NCBI GenBank assembly: GCA_023264735.1
Contig: JAHFVD010000043.1
Coordinates: 1-58,195, forward strand
DNA length: 58,195 nucleotides
Origin: Mycobacterium sp.
Lineage (GTDB): Bacteria > Actinomycetota > Actinomycetes > Mycobacteriales > Mycobacteriaceae
Direction: 5' to 3'
Below are positions 41,434 to 50,510 of the stretch, piece by piece. Position 1 is the stretch's first letter. Each line of letters opens with the position of its first letter. The notes beneath the pieces were generated by a model. It did no database searches and was not told the origin of the DNA. It saw nothing but the letters and a program-made list of their open reading frames with translations. The position numbers were made by a program, and so were the translations under genes.

Positions 41434-42552
41434 TCACTCGAATTCGATGAGCCCGCGAATGTTTCGGCCCTCGCGCATATCGTCGAACGCGTCGTTGATC
41501 TTTTCCAGCGGATAGCGACGAGTGATGAGCTCATCGAGCTTGTAACGGCCGTCGACGTACATATCCGCCAAGATCGGAATGTCGATTCGAGGACGAGCTC
41601 CGCCGAACACGTTGCCCTGGAGCCGTTTACCCGACATGACGAAGGTGCACAGATCGAGGTCGATTTGTTGCTGGAACGGGGAGGAAGCCGAGGTCACCAC
41701 CAGCACACCGCCGCGCTGGGTCAGCGCCGCGGCCGGCTGGATGACCTCGGAGGTCGCGACACCGACCGTGACGATCACCCGCTCGGCACCCTGACCATTG
41801 GTGAGTCTTTCCACAATCGCCGCGGCCTCATCGGCGTCGGCGGCCACATGGGTGGCACCGAACTTCAGCGCCGACTCCCGCTTGAACTCCACCGGATCCA
41901 CCGCAACGATGTGGCGTGCGCCGCGCTGCACCGCACCCTGGACCGCGTTCATTCCGACGCCGCCGACTCCGAACACGACCACGGTGTCACCCAAGCTCGT
42001 CTCGGCCGAAATCGTCGCCGATCCCCATCCGGTGGGCACACCGCATCCCAGCAGCGCGGCGACATCCAACGGGATCTCGGAGTTCACCTTGATGACCGAG
42101 GCCGCCGGGACCACAGCGTGGCTGGCGAACGTGCCCAGGAAGCAGAGCGCACCCACGCCCTGTCCCCGCGCGTGCACGCGGTGGGTGCCGTCCAGCGCGC
42201 GGCCGCCGAGCAGTCCAGCGCCCAATTCGCAGAACACCGGCCGTCCCGACACGCACATCGTGCACTTGCCGCAGGACGGGATCATCGAAAGCACCACATG
42301 GTCACCGACTGCCAGATCGGTCACCCCGTCGCCGACCTCGGCGACGGTGCCTGCGCCCTCGTGCCCGCCGAGCACCGGCGCCCACGGGACCGGCAAGTCG
42401 CCCTTGTCGAAGTGTTCGTCGGTGTGGCAGATCCCCGAGGCGGCCAGCTTGACCAGGACCTCGCCCGGCGCGGGTGGATCAAGTTCGATCTCCTCGACCG
42501 ACCAGCCGGACTGCGTGCCCGGTTCCCACAGCAAAGCAGCTTGAATCTTCAT
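41434..42552 (-). CDS. Zinc alcohol dehydrogenase, NDMA-dependent type
   Basis: The 372-residue MDR-family enzyme has catalytic zinc ligands Cys42 and His64 plus the G-C-G-V-P-T-G-W-G Cys, structural zinc Cys94, Cys97, Cys100 and Cys108, and the nucleotide motif F-G-V-G-G-V-G. It resembles mycobacterial AdhB and the Rxyl_3153/NDMA-dependent group (TIGR03989), in which NAD is not exchanged and mycofactocin accepts the electrons. It would oxidise primary alcohols to aldehydes for the neighbouring aldehyde dehydrogenase (43887-45344). It lies 47 bases downstream of the P450 gene in the same direction, suggesting a P450-ADH-ALDH relay. Confidence 0.9.
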   Translation of the reverse strand: MKIQAALLWEPGTQSGWSVEEIELDPPAPGEVLVKLAASGICHTDEHFDKGDLPVPWAPVLGGHEGAGTVAEVGDGVTDLAVGDHVVLSMIPSCGKCTMCVSGRPVFCELGAGLLGGRALDGTHRVHARGQGVGALCFLGTFASHAVVPAASVIKVNSEIPLDVAALLGCGVPTGWGSATISAETSLGDTVVVFGVGGVGMNAVQGAVQRGARHIVAVDPVEFKRESALKFGATHVAADADEAAAIVERLTNGQGAERVIVTVGVATSEVIQPAAALTQRGGVLVVTSASSPFQQQIDLDLCTFVMSGKRLQGNVFGGARPRIDIPILADMYVDGRYKLDELITRRYPLEKINDAFDDMREGRNIRGLIEFE

Positions 42553-42599
42553 CTAATGACCTCTCAGCATTGAGACAGACCGAATTCGATTGCGCCACT

Positions 42600-43829
42600 T
42601 CACCCCAGGCGGAGCGGCACCTTGTCCCACCCGAAAACGTGGATGGCGCGCGCACGCACGAGCCCCTCTTCGATGATCTCCGCCGTGGGGAACCGCTTGC
42701 CGAACTCCTGCAAGCCAATCCGACCCTCGAGCTCACCCAGATGCTTGCCCATACAAGCGTGTGGGCCCATACCGAACGTCATCGGTTGCATGGGGTACTC
42801 ACGGCCGAGAATGAATTCGTCGGGATTCTCAAACACCCGTTCATCGCGGTTTGCCGAAGCGATCAGGAGGAGCACACTCGAGTCCGCTGGGATGGTGACC
42901 CCGTGCAGGGTTACCTCCACCTTCGTCTTGCGCCCCAAGAACTGCACCGGCGGCTCAAGCCGACCAGCCTCCGACAAAGCGGACTGGAGCAACGACGGAT
43001 CGTCGAGGACCCGCTGCCATAGCCCGTGTCGATGAAGCAGCACAAAGGCGCCCGTCATCAGCTTCGCCGTGCTCTCGACGCTTGCCGCCAGCAGCTGAAG
43101 CAGGTACCCACCCATCTCCAAATCGCTGAGCTTCTGTTCGACGCCCTCCTCGTCGACATAGCTGGTCTGGACCATGCGGGTGATGATGTCGTCGTCGGAA
43201 GATGCACGTTTAGCGGCTGCCAGCTCGGAGAAGTACCCGATGAGTTCAAGCATGGCGCCCATCCGCGCCTCGTTGAACAGCGACTCCGCGCCTGGTTCAC
43301 CAGCGGACAGGAACGTCTGAGAGAGGTTGTGTACCTTGATCCAGTCGTCAGCGGGGACGCCCATCAGGGTGTAGACCACCTGAGCGGGGAACTTGGACGC
43401 GTAATCCAGCATGAAGTCGGGCTCACTGCTGTTTGCCACCCGCTCCAGTGCCGTCTCCACGGCCGTGTGAATCGCCTCGTCCATGGCGCCCACTTTGTGC
43501 GGGGTCAACCCCGAACTGGCCAACGTCCGGACCCGCAGGTGCAGCGGCGGGTCGTACAGGCCGAGGAAACCCGGAATCGACTGGCCGTCGAAGTTGGGGA
43601 TGCTCATCTGGTCGAGCATGATCCCGTGGGAGCTGGTGTAGGTCTGCCAGTTCCGATAGGCGGCCGACACGTCGGCGTAGCGGGACAATGCGTAGAAGTT
43701 GTGCTCTTTGTTGTAGGAAACGGGAGCCTCGTCCCGCAACCGCCGGTAGACGTTCGCCGCGCCGCTGAAGTACTCCTCGGACAGCGGATCGAAGATCACC
43801 TCGCCGCCTACTTCCAGATCAGCACTCAT
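42600..43829 (-). CDS. Cytochrome P450
   Basis: The 409-residue P450 has ExxR as E-A-G-R (287-290), heme loop F-G-M-G-P-H-A-C-M-G with Cys359, and I-helix L-A-A-S-V-E-S-T (247-254). In that helix the usual A-G-x-E/D-T has Ser250 in place of Gly, and Ser follows the Glu. AAGAAGGG precedes ATG 43829. It is probably in an operon with the aldehyde dehydrogenase upstream and the alcohol dehydrogenase downstream, a layout suited to turning a methyl group into an acid in three steps. CYP family not assigned. Confidence 0.92.
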   Translation of the reverse strand: MSADLEVGGEVIFDPLSEEYFSGAANVYRRLRDEAPVSYNKEHNFYALSRYADVSAAYRNWQTYTSSHGIMLDQMSIPNFDGQSIPGFLGLYDPPLHLRVRTLASSGLTPHKVGAMDEAIHTAVETALERVANSSEPDFMLDYASKFPAQVVYTLMGVPADDWIKVHNLSQTFLSAGEPGAESLFNEARMGAMLELIGYFSELAAAKRASSDDDIITRMVQTSYVDEEGVEQKLSDLEMGGYLLQLLAASVESTAKLMTGAFVLLHRHGLWQRVLDDPSLLQSALSEAGRLEPPVQFLGRKTKVEVTLHGVTIPADSSVLLLIASANRDERVFENPDEFILGREYPMQPMTFGMGPHACMGKHLGELEGRIGLQEFGKRFPTAEIIEEGLVRARAIHVFGWDKVPLRLG

Positions 43830-43886
43830 GTGAAGCCCTTCTTAGTGGATAGATGTTCCGTACCCCCGGGGACAGGGGGTCGAGTT

Positions 43887-45344
43887 CTAGGCTCCCGGCG
43901 GACCGGCCGGGACGCTGACGGTCTTGTACTCCAGATAGGCGCGCAGGCCTTCGGGACCCATTTCCCGGCCGAGGCCAGACGTCTTCATTCCGCCCATCGG
44001 AGCGTTGAACTCCCAGGCGAGGCCATTGACGGTCATCATTCCGGTATTGATTCGCCGCGCGATCTGCTGCGCGCGCTCAATATCGGCACTCCACACCGAC
44101 CCTGACAAGCCGTAGTCGGAGTCGTTGGCAATCGCGATCGCCTCGTCGATGCCGTCGTACGGGATGGCACACACGACAGGCCCGAAGATCTCTTCGCGCG
44201 CGATCCGCATGCTGTTGTCGACGTCGCCGAACAGCGTCGGTTCGATGAACCACCCTCGGTCCAAGTGCGCCGGCCGGCGTCCACCGGTGACGATCTTCGC
44301 ACCGGCGTCCTGTCCGGCTGCGATGTACGACTCGACCCGATCACGCTGGCGCTCGGCCACCAATGGCCCGACCACCGTGCCGGGATCAAGCGGGTCACCC
44401 ACCGGAAATTGGCTGTAAGCAGCGCCCAACGCGTCCACGACATCGTGGTAGATGCTCCGCGGAATCAGCACACGGCTTTGAAAGACACAAGCCTGGCCAT
44501 TCATCATCATCGATATGCCCGCCAGCGCCGGCAGGGTGGTGGCCAGATCGACATCCTCGCAAACGATTGCCGCCGATTTGCCCCCCAATTCCAGGGTGAC
44601 TGGACGCAACCGCTCGCCGCACAACGCGGCGATTCGGCGTCCCGCTGGCGTGCTACCGGTGAAAGCAACTTTGTCGACACCGGGATGCGTCACCAGGTGC
44701 TCACCGACCTCACGCCCAGCGGCCACGATGTTGATGACGCCGGCCGGGAGCCCGACCTCCTCGACACACTCGGCAAACAGATAGGAATCCAGGGCCGTCT
44801 CCGGTGCCGGCTTCCATACGACCGAACAACCCACCGCGATCGCGGGAATCACCTTCAACAGGGCCAGCAGCAGTGGGGCATTCCAGGGCACAATCGCCGC
44901 TACTACACCGACGGGCACTTGGCCGACTTCCACCTCGAATCCCCCGCTGAGCCCAGTTCGCATCTCAGTGAACTGATACGTCCGGACCAGTTCGGCCGTG
45001 TAGTCGATGAACGCGACGGCGGCGAGCGCCTCACCGGGCAGGCTGAACATGATCGGACAGCCGTTCTCGGAACTGATGAGCGAAGCGATGTCCTGTGACC
45101 GCTTTTCGAGGGCACGCGCCAGGGCGCTGAGCTTGTCGGCCCGTTCCTCGACCGACAGCCGGGGCCAGGGTCCTTCGTCGAACGCTTTCCTTGCAGCCGC
45201 GACAGCCCGGTCGACATCTTCATGGGTGGCGTCGGGGGCGGTGCCGAGTGGTTCTTCGGTCACCGGGGAGGTAACCGTGATGACCTCCGAAGCGGACGAC
45301 GGCACCCAGGTCCCGTCGATATACAGCCTGTCCCTGACGATCAC
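43887..45344 (-). CDS. Aldehyde dehydrogenase
   Basis: The 485-residue ALDH has I-V-P-W-N (151-155), Glu252 in L-E-L-G-G-K and Cys286 in N-G-Q-A-C, all catalytic residues intact. The start is GTG 45344, with AAAGGA 7 bases upstream. The longer open frame to 45542 is upstream noncoding sequence that includes a family B operator (45430-45447). The paralogue at 55037-56488 aligns from the same residue. It is first in the operon that continues with P450 and alcohol dehydrogenase. Confidence 0.9.
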   Translation of the reverse strand: MIVRDRLYIDGTWVPSSASEVITVTSPVTEEPLGTAPDATHEDVDRAVAAARKAFDEGPWPRLSVEERADKLSALARALEKRSQDIASLISSENGCPIMFSLPGEALAAVAFIDYTAELVRTYQFTEMRTGLSGGFEVEVGQVPVGVVAAIVPWNAPLLLALLKVIPAIAVGCSVVWKPAPETALDSYLFAECVEEVGLPAGVINIVAAGREVGEHLVTHPGVDKVAFTGSTPAGRRIAALCGERLRPVTLELGGKSAAIVCEDVDLATTLPALAGISMMMNGQACVFQSRVLIPRSIYHDVVDALGAAYSQFPVGDPLDPGTVVGPLVAERQRDRVESYIAAGQDAGAKIVTGGRRPAHLDRGWFIEPTLFGDVDNSMRIAREEIFGPVVCAIPYDGIDEAIAIANDSDYGLSGSVWSADIERAQQIARRINTGMMTVNGLAWEFNAPMGGMKTSGLGREMGPEGLRAYLEYKTVSVPAGPPGA

Positions 45345-45429
45345 TCCGCGATCCTTTCGCCGGTCTGCACGAGCGATCGGGGTCGACTCAGTGCCTGTTC
45401 GCGAGCGTAACACCGCCCTCGGACGCTGT

Positions 45430-45447
45430 CTATCGTGCGCCCGGTAG
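45430..45447. promoter_or_regulatory. Family B operator-like palindrome, left copy of a divergent pair
   Basis: The sequence CTATCGTGCGCCCGGTAG lies 86 bases upstream of the minus-strand aldehyde dehydrogenase start. The left arm has two departures from the consensus, so it may be a weaker site than its partner at 45576. Confidence 0.55.
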
Positions 45448-45575
45448 GTAGAATTCACACCACCGCTTGCCGCCTTACCCTGAAACACGCTGTCCGCCAG
45501 CGTCAGTCGGCCGCCACAACCTGATGCTGTGCGTTTGCGCAATAACCAACCTGCGCTTCGGCGCCACGAGCCTAC

Positions 45576-45593
45576 CTACCTGGCGCCCGGTTG
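45576..45593. promoter_or_regulatory. Family B operator-like palindrome, right copy of a divergent pair
   Basis: The sequence CTACCTGGCGCCCGGTTG overlaps the first bases of the -35 element TTGACA of the plus-strand FadE promoter. A bound repressor would occlude RNA polymerase. Confidence 0.65.
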
Positions 45594-45620
45594 ACAGAAC
45601 TTTGGCGCGCCTCCTAGGGT
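45591..45620 (+). promoter_or_regulatory. SigA-type promoter of the FadE/ALDH/CoA-transferase operon
   Basis: A TTGACA -35 box (45591-45596) and a TAGGGT -10 box (45615-45620) are separated by 18 bases. The FadE ATG is at 45627, about 7 bases past the -10, so the transcript is probably leaderless, which fits the absence of a ribosome site. Confidence 0.68.
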
Positions 45621-45626
45621 CTGGGC

Positions 45627-46775
45627 ATGCAGCGCACACTCTACGACGAGACGCACGAGCTGTTCCGCAAATCGTTTCGGACGTTTGTGCAGAAGGAGAT
45701 CGCTCCGCACGTCGAAGAATGGGAAGAAGCTGGCATCGTCGACAAGGCGGCCTTCCGCAAGGCGGGTGAGTCAGGATTCCTTGGGATGGCCGTGCCGGAA
45801 GAGTATGGCGGAGCGGGCGTCGCCGACTTCCGGTTCAACGCCGTCATGGCTGAAGAATTCTGTCGCGCCCAAGTGGGAGCCTCGGCCAGTTCCATTCTGA
45901 TCCACAACGACACTTGCTTGCCCTACTTCTTGAGCGCAGCCAACGAGGAGCAGCGGAAGCGCTGGCTACCGGGCATCTGCTCAGGTGAATACGTCACTGC
46001 GGTCGCGATGACCGAGCCGGGCGCGGGTTCCGACCTGGCTGCCATCAAAACGACGGCGATTCGCGACGGCGACCACTACATCCTCAACGGCACGAAGACC
46101 TTCATCACCAACGGCCTCAATTCCGATCTGGTGATCGTCGCCTGCAAGACCGACCCGACCCAGCGGCACGCGGGTATGAGCCTGATCGTGGTCGAAGCCG
46201 GCACAGAAGGCTTCGAGCGGGGTCGCAAACTAAAGAAGATCGGCCAGCACAGCCAGGACACCGCCGAACTGGCCTTCATCAACGCCCGTGTGCCAGTGGA
46301 GAATCTGCTCGGCGAGGAGGGCACCGGCTTCAAGCAGTTGGTCAAACACCTTCCGCAAGAACGCCTCTCGATTGCAGTTCTTGCGGTAGCCCACGCCGAG
46401 GCCGCGTTTGAGGGCACCCTGGAGTACTGCAAGTCCCGCAAGGCTTTCGGTCAGCCGATTGGATCGTTCCAGGCCAATCGTTTCACCCTGGCCGAAATGC
46501 GCACCGAGCTGGACCTCGGCCGGGTCTACGTCGACCAGCAGGTACAGGCACTGACCGACGGAAAGCTCAGCGCCGACGATGCAGCCAAGGCAAAGTGGTG
46601 GTGCACCGAGATGTCGTGGCGGGTGCTGGACCGTTGCCTGCAACTGCACGGCGGCTACGGCTATATGGAGGAATACCCAATCGCCCGCGCCTGGCGCGAC
46701 GGTCGGGTACCGACGATCTATGGCGGTACTACCGAGATCATGAAAGAGATCATCGGCAGATCGCTGGGCGTATAA
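45627..46775 (+). CDS. Acyl-CoA dehydrogenase (long-chain/FadE type)
   Basis: The 382-residue enzyme has P-E-E-Y-G-G-A-G (57-64), A-M-T-E-P-G-A-G-S-D-L-A and K-T-F-I-T-N-G. L-P-Q-E-R-L-S-I-A puts the catalytic Glu in helix G, as in long-chain and isovaleryl-type enzymes, and Y-G-G-T-T-E-I-M-K has Gly at the MCAD Glu position. So it is an active LCAD-like dehydrogenase. It opens a four-gene plus-strand operon (FadE, ALDH, CoA transferase, BadI-like hydrolase) and probably has a leaderless mRNA under a family B operator. Confidence 0.92.
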   Translation: MQRTLYDETHELFRKSFRTFVQKEIAPHVEEWEEAGIVDKAAFRKAGESGFLGMAVPEEYGGAGVADFRFNAVMAEEFCRAQVGASASSILIHNDTCLPYFLSAANEEQRKRWLPGICSGEYVTAVAMTEPGAGSDLAAIKTTAIRDGDHYILNGTKTFITNGLNSDLVIVACKTDPTQRHAGMSLIVVEAGTEGFERGRKLKKIGQHSQDTAELAFINARVPVENLLGEEGTGFKQLVKHLPQERLSIAVLAVAHAEAAFEGTLEYCKSRKAFGQPIGSFQANRFTLAEMRTELDLGRVYVDQQVQALTDGKLSADDAAKAKWWCTEMSWRVLDRCLQLHGGYGYMEEYPIARAWRDGRVPTIYGGTTEIMKEIIGRSLGV

Positions 46776-46804
46776 CAGCAGCGGTTGACGATAAGGATTC
46801 TGCG

Positions 46805-48286
46805 ATGGCGACAACCTCTGCACCGACACCCAAAACACTCGACGGCACCGTAAGGCAGCTCCTCATCGGCGGTCGAGATTGCGACGCCATCGACGGGGGA
46901 ACCTTCCCCATCGTCAACCCGGGCACCGGTCAGCCGTTTGCCGCGGCCGCCGACGGCGGCAGAGCCGACATCGACGCTGCCGTCGCCGCCGCCCGGGCTG
47001 CGCTCGACGGACCGTGGGCGAAGTGGAAACCCTACGATCGGCAACGCGCGCTCATCAAGCTCGCGGAACTGGTCGAGGCCGATTTCGATGAGATGAGCCT
47101 GCTGGACAGCATGTCCATGGGAGCCCCATGGGCCCGCAGCCGGATATCGCGTCGGCCGGTCAGCCTGCTCCACTGGTATGCGTCCCAAGCGGTCAACGTG
47201 CGCGGCGAGACGATCCCAAACTCGGTCGTCGGCGACTTCTTCTCCTATACGGTGCGCGAACCCGTCGGAGTAGTCGGTGGGATCATTCCGTGGAACGGTC
47301 CCATCCCAGCATCGATCTGGAAGCTGGGACCCGTTCTCGCCACCGGCTGCACAATGGTTCTCAAACCGGCTCCGGAAGCCCCCCTGAGTGCACTGCGACT
47401 CGGACAGCTCTGCCTGGACGCGGGCATTCCACCGGGTGTGGTCAACGTGGTGCCCGGCGGTGCGGCCGCCGGTGCAGCACTGGCCGCGCATCCCGGAGTC
47501 GACAAGATCGCCTTCACCGGATCGCAGACCGCCGGGCAAGCAATCGTGCGCGCGTCGGCCGGCAACCTGAAACGCCTCACCCTCGAGCTCGGCGGAAAAT
47601 CCCCCGATATCGTGTTCGCCGACGCTGATTTGGACAAGGCGGTGCCCGGCGCCGCGATGGGGATCTTCGGAAACAGCGGCCAGGTGTGCAGCGCCGGGTC
47701 ACGGCTGTTCGTCCAGCGCGATATCTACGACGAGTTCCTCGAGCGGCTCGTTACCTTCACCTCGCGGCTCGTGGTGGGTGACGCACTGGACCCGGCGACC
47801 CAGTTGGGCCCGTTGGTGTCTGGTCGGCAGTTGGACCGCGTAATGGAATACGTCGAGAGCGGCCGCCAGGCCGGTGCTCGCGCCGTCAGCGGTGGGCATC
47901 GCCTGACCGACGGCGATCTGGCCAACGGCTATTTCCTGGCACCGACCATCTTTGACGGCGTGCGCGACGATATGCGGATCGCCCGCGAGGAGATCTTTGG
48001 ACCCGTTGTTGTCGCTCTGCCCTTCGATGACGAGACCGAAGCCATTCGCCGGGCCAACGACTCGGATTTCGGTCTCGGCGCCGGCATTTGGAGCCAGGAC
48101 GTGTCCCGGGTGCAGCGGATGGCGAATGCGGTTAAGGCCGGTTCGGTGTGGGTCAATGGGTATCAGGCGATGGATCCTGCAGTTCCCTTCGGCGGTTACA
48201 AGCTAAGCGGTTACGGCAGCGAATCCGGAAGCCAGCAGCTCGACGCATACTTGAACGTCAAGTCGGTCTGGGTCAACCACGAATGA
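46805..48286 (+). CDS. Aldehyde dehydrogenase
   Basis: The 493-residue ALDH has I-I-P-W-N (160-164), Glu261 in L-E-L-G-G-K and Cys295 in S-G-Q-V-C. AAGGA lies about 8 bases before ATG 46805, and the gene follows the FadE by 29 bases. It belongs to a different subgroup from the ALDHs at 43887 and 55037 (S-G-Q-V-C-S-A-G-S-R). Its stop overlaps the start of the CoA-transferase gene (ATGA). It probably converts a pathway aldehyde to an acid, which the next gene product activates with CoA. Confidence 0.93.
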   Translation: MATTSAPTPKTLDGTVRQLLIGGRDCDAIDGGTFPIVNPGTGQPFAAAADGGRADIDAAVAAARAALDGPWAKWKPYDRQRALIKLAELVEADFDEMSLLDSMSMGAPWARSRISRRPVSLLHWYASQAVNVRGETIPNSVVGDFFSYTVREPVGVVGGIIPWNGPIPASIWKLGPVLATGCTMVLKPAPEAPLSALRLGQLCLDAGIPPGVVNVVPGGAAAGAALAAHPGVDKIAFTGSQTAGQAIVRASAGNLKRLTLELGGKSPDIVFADADLDKAVPGAAMGIFGNSGQVCSAGSRLFVQRDIYDEFLERLVTFTSRLVVGDALDPATQLGPLVSGRQLDRVMEYVESGRQAGARAVSGGHRLTDGDLANGYFLAPTIFDGVRDDMRIAREEIFGPVVVALPFDDETEAIRRANDSDFGLGAGIWSQDVSRVQRMANAVKAGSVWVNGYQAMDPAVPFGGYKLSGYGSESGSQQLDAYLNVKSVWVNHE

Positions 48287-49530
48287 CCCAGACCTCGGTG
48301 GGCTTGCCGCAGGAGCAGCTTCGCGCCCAAGCACCGTCGACCGGTTATCAATTGCTGGCCGGCGTTCGGGTAATCGACCTCACCAGCTCGATCGCCGGAC
48401 CGTACGGGACAATGCTGCTCGCCGATCTTGGTGCCGACGTGGTAAAGGTCGAGCGAGCCGGATCTGGGGACGACGCGCGAGCCTGGGGTCCGCCGTTCCT
48501 CGACGGTTTCGGCCTGTGGTTCAACAGCGTCAACCGCAACAAGCGCAGTATCGACCTCGACCTCAAGAGTGACAGTGACCGCCAGGTCCTGCAATCGCTG
48601 GTCGCACGCTGTGATGTTGTGGTGACGTCCCTGCGCGAGGACGTGATGGCCCGGCTCGGGGTCAGCTTCGAACAAGCCCGAAAACTTCGACCGGACATAA
48701 TCCATTGCAGCATCACCGGTTATGGGCTGACCGGTCCAAAGGCAGCGCTTCCCGGATACGATCTGATCGCCGAGGGGTTCAGCTCGGTGATGGACCTGAC
48801 CGGCGAACCGGATTCGCCGCCGCAGAAGGTCGGAACAGCCGCCGCGGATCTGCTCGCCGGGATGGACGCTGCTTTTGCAGTGGTCGCGGCGCTCTTCGAC
48901 CGTGGCAAGACCGGCCAAGGTCATCAGATAGACGTATCCCTGGCAGAGTCGATGACACGCTTCATGACGCCAAAACTGGTGTCCTACCTAGGGTCGGGCG
49001 ATCTGCAACGACGCTCCGGTGGCCGCGATTCGGTCATCGCGGTCTATCAGGTGTTCCAGACCGCCGACGACCCGATCGTGCTCGCGTTGGGCAACGACGG
49101 GATCTTTCAACGCTTCTGCAATGCAGCAGGGCTGCCGGAACTCGCCGCCGATCCCGCCTACGCGACCAATCATGACCGACGCGCACGCCGCGATGAACTG
49201 GTCGCCAAGATTCAAGCCGTGCTGCTCACCCGGACCGGCCGACAATGGCTTGACCTGTGCCAGCAGGCCGATGTCCCCGCCGGCCCGATCAATCGCGTCG
49301 AAGACGTCGTCACTGACGATCACTTGCACGCACGCTCGATGCTGTTTCGCATCCCGACCGAGGGTGGCGGACTCCCCCAGGTCGGCACCGGCTGGCATCT
49401 CGACGGTGAGCCCAACGGTTATCGCCTACCACCGCCGCACCTGGGCGCCCATCGCGAAGAGGTCCTCGCGCAATGGCTCGCAGACACCCCCACGGCCGAC
49501 GACCAAAATGATCAGGAGACCAAGTCATGA
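48283..49530 (+). CDS. Family III CoA-transferase (CaiB/BaiF type)
   Basis: The 415-residue protein has the family III signature: G-V-R-V-I-D-L-T near 27-34, A-G-P-Y-G-T-M-L-L-A-D-L-G-A-D-V-V-K-V-E, R-N-K-R-S-I-D-L-D-L and P-G-Y-D with Asp160 as probable catalytic residue. It moves CoA from a donor thioester to a carboxylate, giving ATP-free activation as an alternative to the ligases of the first regulon. ATG 48283 and the 3' end both overlap neighbours by four bases. Confidence 0.92.
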   Translation: MTQTSVGLPQEQLRAQAPSTGYQLLAGVRVIDLTSSIAGPYGTMLLADLGADVVKVERAGSGDDARAWGPPFLDGFGLWFNSVNRNKRSIDLDLKSDSDRQVLQSLVARCDVVVTSLREDVMARLGVSFEQARKLRPDIIHCSITGYGLTGPKAALPGYDLIAEGFSSVMDLTGEPDSPPQKVGTAAADLLAGMDAAFAVVAALFDRGKTGQGHQIDVSLAESMTRFMTPKLVSYLGSGDLQRRSGGRDSVIAVYQVFQTADDPIVLALGNDGIFQRFCNAAGLPELAADPAYATNHDRRARRDELVAKIQAVLLTRTGRQWLDLCQQADVPAGPINRVEDVVTDDHLHARSMLFRIPTEGGGLPQVGTGWHLDGEPNGYRLPPPHLGAHREEVLAQWLADTPTADDQNDQETKS

Positions 49531-50312
49531 CCACCACCGAGCCGGAGCTTCTCGTCCACAGTGTCGGAAGCACGCGTTGGCTGACGATGAACCGGCCCGA
49601 GAACGGCAACAAGTTCACCCCCAACATGTTGGTCATGCTGCGTCATGCGCTGGAGGACGCTCGCTCGGACCGCACTGTGAGTGTCGTGGTCATCACCGGC
49701 GCGGGTGACCGGTTCTTCTGCATCGGCGGCGAAAAGCCGCCGACACCAAAAGATTTGGACTACTCGACCGTCATGGCGGTCGTCGATCTGTACCAGTTCA
49801 TCGACCAGATGCCCAAGCCTGTGGTCGCCGCGGTCAACGGCTACGCCGTCGGCGGCGGCCATGTCCTGCACGTGATGTGCGATCTGACGATCGCGAAGTC
49901 GTCGGCGACGTTCCGCCAGGTTGGCCCCCTCGTCGGCAGCTTCGACGCCGGTTTCGGCACCTGGTATTTGGAAGACATCATCGGGCGCAAACGCGCCAAG
50001 CAAATGTGGTTCCTCAACGAGAAGTTCACCGCCGAGCAGGCCTACGAGATGGGTCTGGTCAACTCGGTGGTCGCTGACGCCGATCTCGTCGTCGAAACTC
50101 AGGCCCTGTGTGACAAGCTCGCCCTTCGTGGTGGCCAGGCACTGGCCGCAGTGAAGCTATCGTTTGCCGCGCGCACCGGTGGTGCGGGCGGATTCTCCCG
50201 CGTGGCGCACGATCTGCTGCTGCGCGACTACCTGGAAACCGAAGAGGCCCAGGAACTCCAGACCTCATTCAACGAAAAGCGCGACGCCGACCCCAGTCAT
50301 TTCTGGCGCTGA
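49527..50312 (+). CDS. Crotonase-fold hydrolase/hydratase, MenB/BadI-like
   Basis: The 261-residue crotonase-fold protein has oxyanion-hole segments F-C-I-G-G-E (64-69) and G-Y-A-V-G-G-G-H (105-112). Its best resemblance is to MenB and BadI (2-ketocyclohexanecarboxyl-CoA hydrolase) through V-G-S-F-D-A-G-F-G with Asp140, R-K-R-A-K-Q-M-W-F-L and Y-E-M-G-L-V-N. BadI hydrolytically opens a cyclic beta-ketoacyl-CoA ring, so this gene fits ring cleavage better than simple hydration. The Glu pair of ordinary enoyl-CoA hydratases is not seen. It is last of the four-gene operon; a 198 bp gap without a gene follows (with TGGGA-ATAC-TCCCA at 50443-50456). Confidence 0.85.
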   Translation: MTTTEPELLVHSVGSTRWLTMNRPENGNKFTPNMLVMLRHALEDARSDRTVSVVVITGAGDRFFCIGGEKPPTPKDLDYSTVMAVVDLYQFIDQMPKPVVAAVNGYAVGGGHVLHVMCDLTIAKSSATFRQVGPLVGSFDAGFGTWYLEDIIGRKRAKQMWFLNEKFTAEQAYEMGLVNSVVADADLVVETQALCDKLALRGGQALAAVKLSFAARTGGAGGFSRVAHDLLLRDYLETEEAQELQTSFNEKRDADPSHFWR

Positions 50313-50510
50313 GAAGACGGTTCTCCCGACGGGGCCTTGATCACTCGGAAGGGGCGGTGGATGTCACTATTGCGACGGCTAGTAAGTCAAAGATCGCCAG
50401 AGCACCAATGTGGCCCGTCCCCGCGATTGATAGACGTACTCATGGGAATACTCCCAATCGTCTGACATTAATAATGCCTGTTAGCAAACGACTTTCGTGA
50501 TTGGACCGAA

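Noticed and set aside
50443..50456. Small palindrome TGGGA-ATAC-TCCCA upstream of the FadE5-like gene, considered as an operator
   Set aside because: It is a single copy, with arms of only five bases and no link to either recurring motif, so it is too weak to call.
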